A program made the position numbers and the translations under genes. Under the pieces are notes generated by a model. That model ran no database searches. It saw nothing but the letters and a program-made list of their open reading frames with translations, and was not told where the DNA came from. This document shows, one piece after another, positions 63,496-64,000 of a stretch of 64,000 nt of DNA (position 1 is the stretch's first letter; each line of letters opens with the position of its first letter). This DNA is from Pseudoxanthomonas sp. CF125 (lineage in GTDB: Bacteria; Pseudomonadota; Gammaproteobacteria; Xanthomonadales; Xanthomonadaceae): positions 62,001 to 126,000 of the forward strand of contig NZ_FNLD01000001.1 of NCBI RefSeq assembly GCF_900104085.1, written 5' to 3'.

Positions 63496-64000
63496 GTGAC
63501 CCCATCCCAAACTGCCAATGCATCGCTTGCCTTCGTTTTTCCGGGGCAGGGTTCCCAGTCGCTGGCCATGCTGGCCGAGTTGGCGGAAATGCATCCGGTG
63601 GTGCGCGAAACTTTCGCCGAAGCCTCCGATGGCGCCGGCGTAGACCTGTGGGCCCTGTCCCAGGGCGGCCCTGAGGAAATGCTCAACCGCACCGAATACA
63701 CCCAGCCGGCATTGCTCGCCGCCGGCATCGCCGTTTGGCGCGCTTGGCGGCAGCAGGCCGGCGCCATGCCGGCGCTGTTGGCGGGGCACAGCCTTGGCGA
63801 GTACACCGCTTTCGTCGCCGCCGATGCGCTTTCGCTGCACGATGGCGCGCATCTGGTGCGCTTGCGCGGACAACTGATGCAGGATGCCGCGCCCGCAGGC
63901 GTAGGCGCCATGGCCGCGGTACTGGGCGCCGACGACGATCTTGTCGCCGAAGTCTGCGCGCAGGCTTCGGCAAGCCAGGTCGTGGTGCCCGCCAACTACA
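63496..64000 (+). CDS. fabD: Malonyl-CoA:ACP transacylase, N-terminal part (runs off the right edge)
   Basis: The first 168 codons are present. LAFVFPGQGSQSLAMLAEL is the FabD start, and the nucleophile Ser99 lies in LLAGHSLGEYTAFVAA, with Arg in HLVRLRGQLMQDA. It loads malonyl groups on acyl carrier protein. The start is a GTG at 63496; the downstream VFPGQGSQ fixes the frame. It belongs to the fab cluster begun by fabH. Confidence 0.94.
   Translation, partial: MTPSQTANASLAFVFPGQGSQSLAMLAELAEMHPVVRETFAEASDGAGVDLWALSQGGPEEMLNRTEYTQPALLAAGIAVWRAWRQQAGAMPALLAGHSLGEYTAFVAADALSLHDGAHLVRLRGQLMQDAAPAGVGAMAAVLGADDDLVAEVCAQASASQVVVPANY

Overview
The window is a GC-rich chromosomal segment of a gammaproteobacterium, most likely of the Xanthomonadaceae/Lysobacteraceae (Lysobacter, Luteimonas, Thermomonas or Pseudoxanthomonas-like). 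Three things point there: the order tRNA-Leu, tig, clpP, clpX, lon, hupB, tRNA-Val, tRNA-Asp, ppiD, fabI; a Kdo kinase (kdkA) beside a heptosyltransferase; and many short palindromic repeats ending in (T)GTAG, like the SMAG-type REP elements of Stenotrophomonas. Nearly all of it is housekeeping DNA. No prophage, insertion sequence or CRISPR array is visible.

Layout. 1-4.5 kb: the 5' end of mfd, a SAM methyltransferase, an acetyltransferase, a YedI-like membrane protein and rlmJ, all on the minus strand. 4.5-9.1 kb: a creB-creC-creD locus with a CreB-type binding site in front of creD, then two short unknown genes, one a lipoprotein. 9.2-13.5 kb: a GNAT/nitrilase pair, a PAP2 phosphatase overlapping a glycosyltransferase, and an aldo/keto reductase. 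13.5-19.5 kb: phosphate and polyphosphate block ppx, ppk1, phoR, phoB, with a Pho-box-like site before phoB. 19.6-25.7 kb: bepA protease, glutaredoxin, AhpD-like protein, NAD-type isocitrate dehydrogenase, NhaC antiporter and a BAX-inhibitor-like membrane protein.

25.8-28.0 kb: a tRNA cluster (Pro, Arg, His, Lys ... Leu). Between tRNA-Lys and tRNA-Leu lies an AT-rich patch with an apparent class II microcin precursor (double-glycine leader) and, behind a strong hairpin, a 56-residue two-helix membrane protein that I propose as its immunity protein. This is the most interesting part of the window. 28.3-38.2 kb: protein quality control (tig, clpP, clpX, lon with a sigma-32-like promoter, hupB, two tRNAs, ppiD) and fabI. 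38.2-43.5 kb: lytic transglycosylase and gloB facing a yafS-like gene, rnhA, a GNAT, dnaQ, and a PP2C phosphatase.

43.7-50.5 kb: tRNA-Ser(CGA) with an unusual repeat tail, a DUF6165 gene, heptosyltransferase and kdkA (LPS core), an MBL hydrolase, molybdopterin genes moaA-C-D-E, and a periplasmic beta-propeller. 50.5-53.8 kb: tRNA-Ser(GGA), 4.5S RNA, dnaX, ybaB, recR, an order also known from Bacillus. 53.9-60.6 kb: HIT protein, Slp-like lipoprotein, a MoxR/DUF58/transglutaminase operon, and a GT39 glycosyltransferase. 60.6-64 kb: maf, yceD, rpmF, fabH, a 50-codon conserved-looking gene on the other strand, and the 5' end of fabD, the start of a fatty-acid synthesis cluster.

REP-type dimers recur at gene ends. 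In three cases the element's terminal GTAG supplies the TAG stop of the upstream gene, and at one of them it supplies the stop of the facing gene too.
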